A DNA stretch of 5,697 nucleotides from Leptolyngbyaceae cyanobacterium SM1_3_5 (GTDB lineage Bacteria; Cyanobacteriota; Cyanobacteriia; Elainellales; Elainellaceae). Where the stretch lies: the NCBI GenBank assembly GCA_012031475.1, contig JAAUTJ010000365.1, positions 1 to 5,697 on the forward strand, read 5' to 3'. Under the pieces are notes generated by a model. It was not told the DNA's origin. It did not search any database and worked only from the letters and a program-made list of their open reading frames with translations. The position numbers and the translations under genes are program-made. Positions 5,329-5,697 of the stretch are shown here, one piece after another; within the stretch, counting starts at the first letter, position 1, and every line of letters starts with the position of its first letter.

Positions 5329-5697
5329 ATGGATTGGCGGAAGAGTCGCAGAAGCACCAATGTTGAAGATCGGCGCGGTTCTGGGTTGTCTGCTCCGGTT
5401 GTCGGCGGCGGGTTGGGAACGATCGTCATTGCGCTGATTGTGGCGTTTTTGGGTGGCGATCCCAGCGTTGTGTTTGATCAGGCCGCTCAAAATCCCCAGA
5501 TTCAAGCGCCGCAAAATCGATCGCCCCAAGAAGATCAGATGGTCGAGTTTGTCAGCGCAGTGCTGGGAGATACCGAAGACACCTGGAACGAAATCTTTGC
5601 TCAAAACGGCGAGGACTATGCCGAGCCGAGGCTGGTGGTTTTTTCGGATACGGTTCAGTCGGGTTGGGGTGTGGCGCAGTCGGCTTCGGGACCGTTT
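5329..5697 (+). CDS. ypfJ: YpfJ-type neutral zinc metallopeptidase, N-terminal part (cut by window end)
   Basis: The first 123 residues of a putative neutral zinc metallopeptidase (the family of E. coli YpfJ, ~287 residues; Pfam Zn_peptidase_2). The family is anchored in the inner membrane with the peptidase domain outside; its substrates are unknown. Diagnostic features seen: the N-terminal MDWRKSRRSTNVEDRRG, where NVEDRR is a family signature; a single membrane segment (about 28-43, Gly then Ile/Val/Ala/Leu); a Gln/Pro linker (51-68); then FVSAVLGDTEDTWNEIF (74-90), YAEPRLVVF (97-105) and QSASGPF (117-123). The expected continuation is YCP and later the HEXXH zinc site, both beyond the window. 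W113 stands where YpfJ has a cysteine (GCG in YpfJ, GWG here). GGGGG (5318-5322), six bases before the ATG, may serve as a weak ribosome site. The start fits the family N-terminus exactly. Confidence 0.9.
   Translation, partial: MDWRKSRRSTNVEDRRGSGLSAPVVGGGLGTIVIALIVAFLGGDPSVVFDQAAQNPQIQAPQNRSPQEDQMVEFVSAVLGDTEDTWNEIFAQNGEDYAEPRLVVFSDTVQSGWGVAQSASGPF

Noticed and set aside
1..5697. tRNA, rRNA or riboswitch genes, phage or defence genes
   Set aside because: No cloverleaf, conserved RNA core or diagnostic protein motif was seen on either strand.

Overview
The window comes from a cyanobacterium. The octamer GCGATCGC (HIP1) occurs about 14 times in 5.7 kb, roughly one per 400 bases, where a random sequence would have one per ~65 kb. 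It also carries a Tic22-family gene, which is typical of cyanobacteria and plastids, and a cyanobacterial-type glycoside hydrolase family 10-like (DUF187/GHL10) gene. The genus cannot be fixed from this sequence; a filamentous or Leptolyngbya/Oscillatoria-like strain is a guess.

Layout, left to right. (1) 41-1369, minus: a lipoprotein solute-binding protein of the branched-chain amino acid (LivJ/Peripla_BP_6) type, with no permease or ATPase gene beside it here. (2) 1370-1908: a 539-base divergent intergenic region with four perfect copies of a 14-bp tandem repeat and a 7-bp inverted repeat upstream of the binding-protein gene. (3) 1909-2673, plus: a Tic22-like periplasmic protein. Its stop overlaps by one base (TAATG) the start of (4) prmC, 2673-3566, the methyltransferase that modifies the GGQ glutamine of peptide release factors. 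The two almost certainly form a translationally coupled pair. (5) 3567-3801: a convergent intergenic region filled by a ~162-bp MITE-like element with ~33-bp inverted terminal arms and an overlapping 8-bp-stem hairpin. (6) 3802-5014, minus: a secreted GHL10/DUF187 glycoside hydrolase gene broken by three single-base frameshifts. All of its conserved blocks survive in three frames, so it is either a very recent pseudogene or a stretch of poor sequence. (7) 5015-5328: a divergent intergenic region with a duplicated 13-bp unit. (8) 5329 to the window end, plus: the N-terminal 123 codons of a membrane-anchored YpfJ-type neutral zinc metallopeptidase, cut before its HEXXH site.

Most of these products act at or beyond the inner membrane: ligand capture, outer-membrane protein biogenesis, glycan processing and an anchored protease. 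PrmC is the exception and acts on cytoplasmic release factors. I see no phage, CRISPR, toxin-antitoxin or defence system. The items most worth a second look are the triply frameshifted hydrolase (two of its three shifts abut HIP1 octamers), the MITE-like element beside it, the 4 x 14-bp tandem repeat, and a Cys-to-Trp change in the metallopeptidase.
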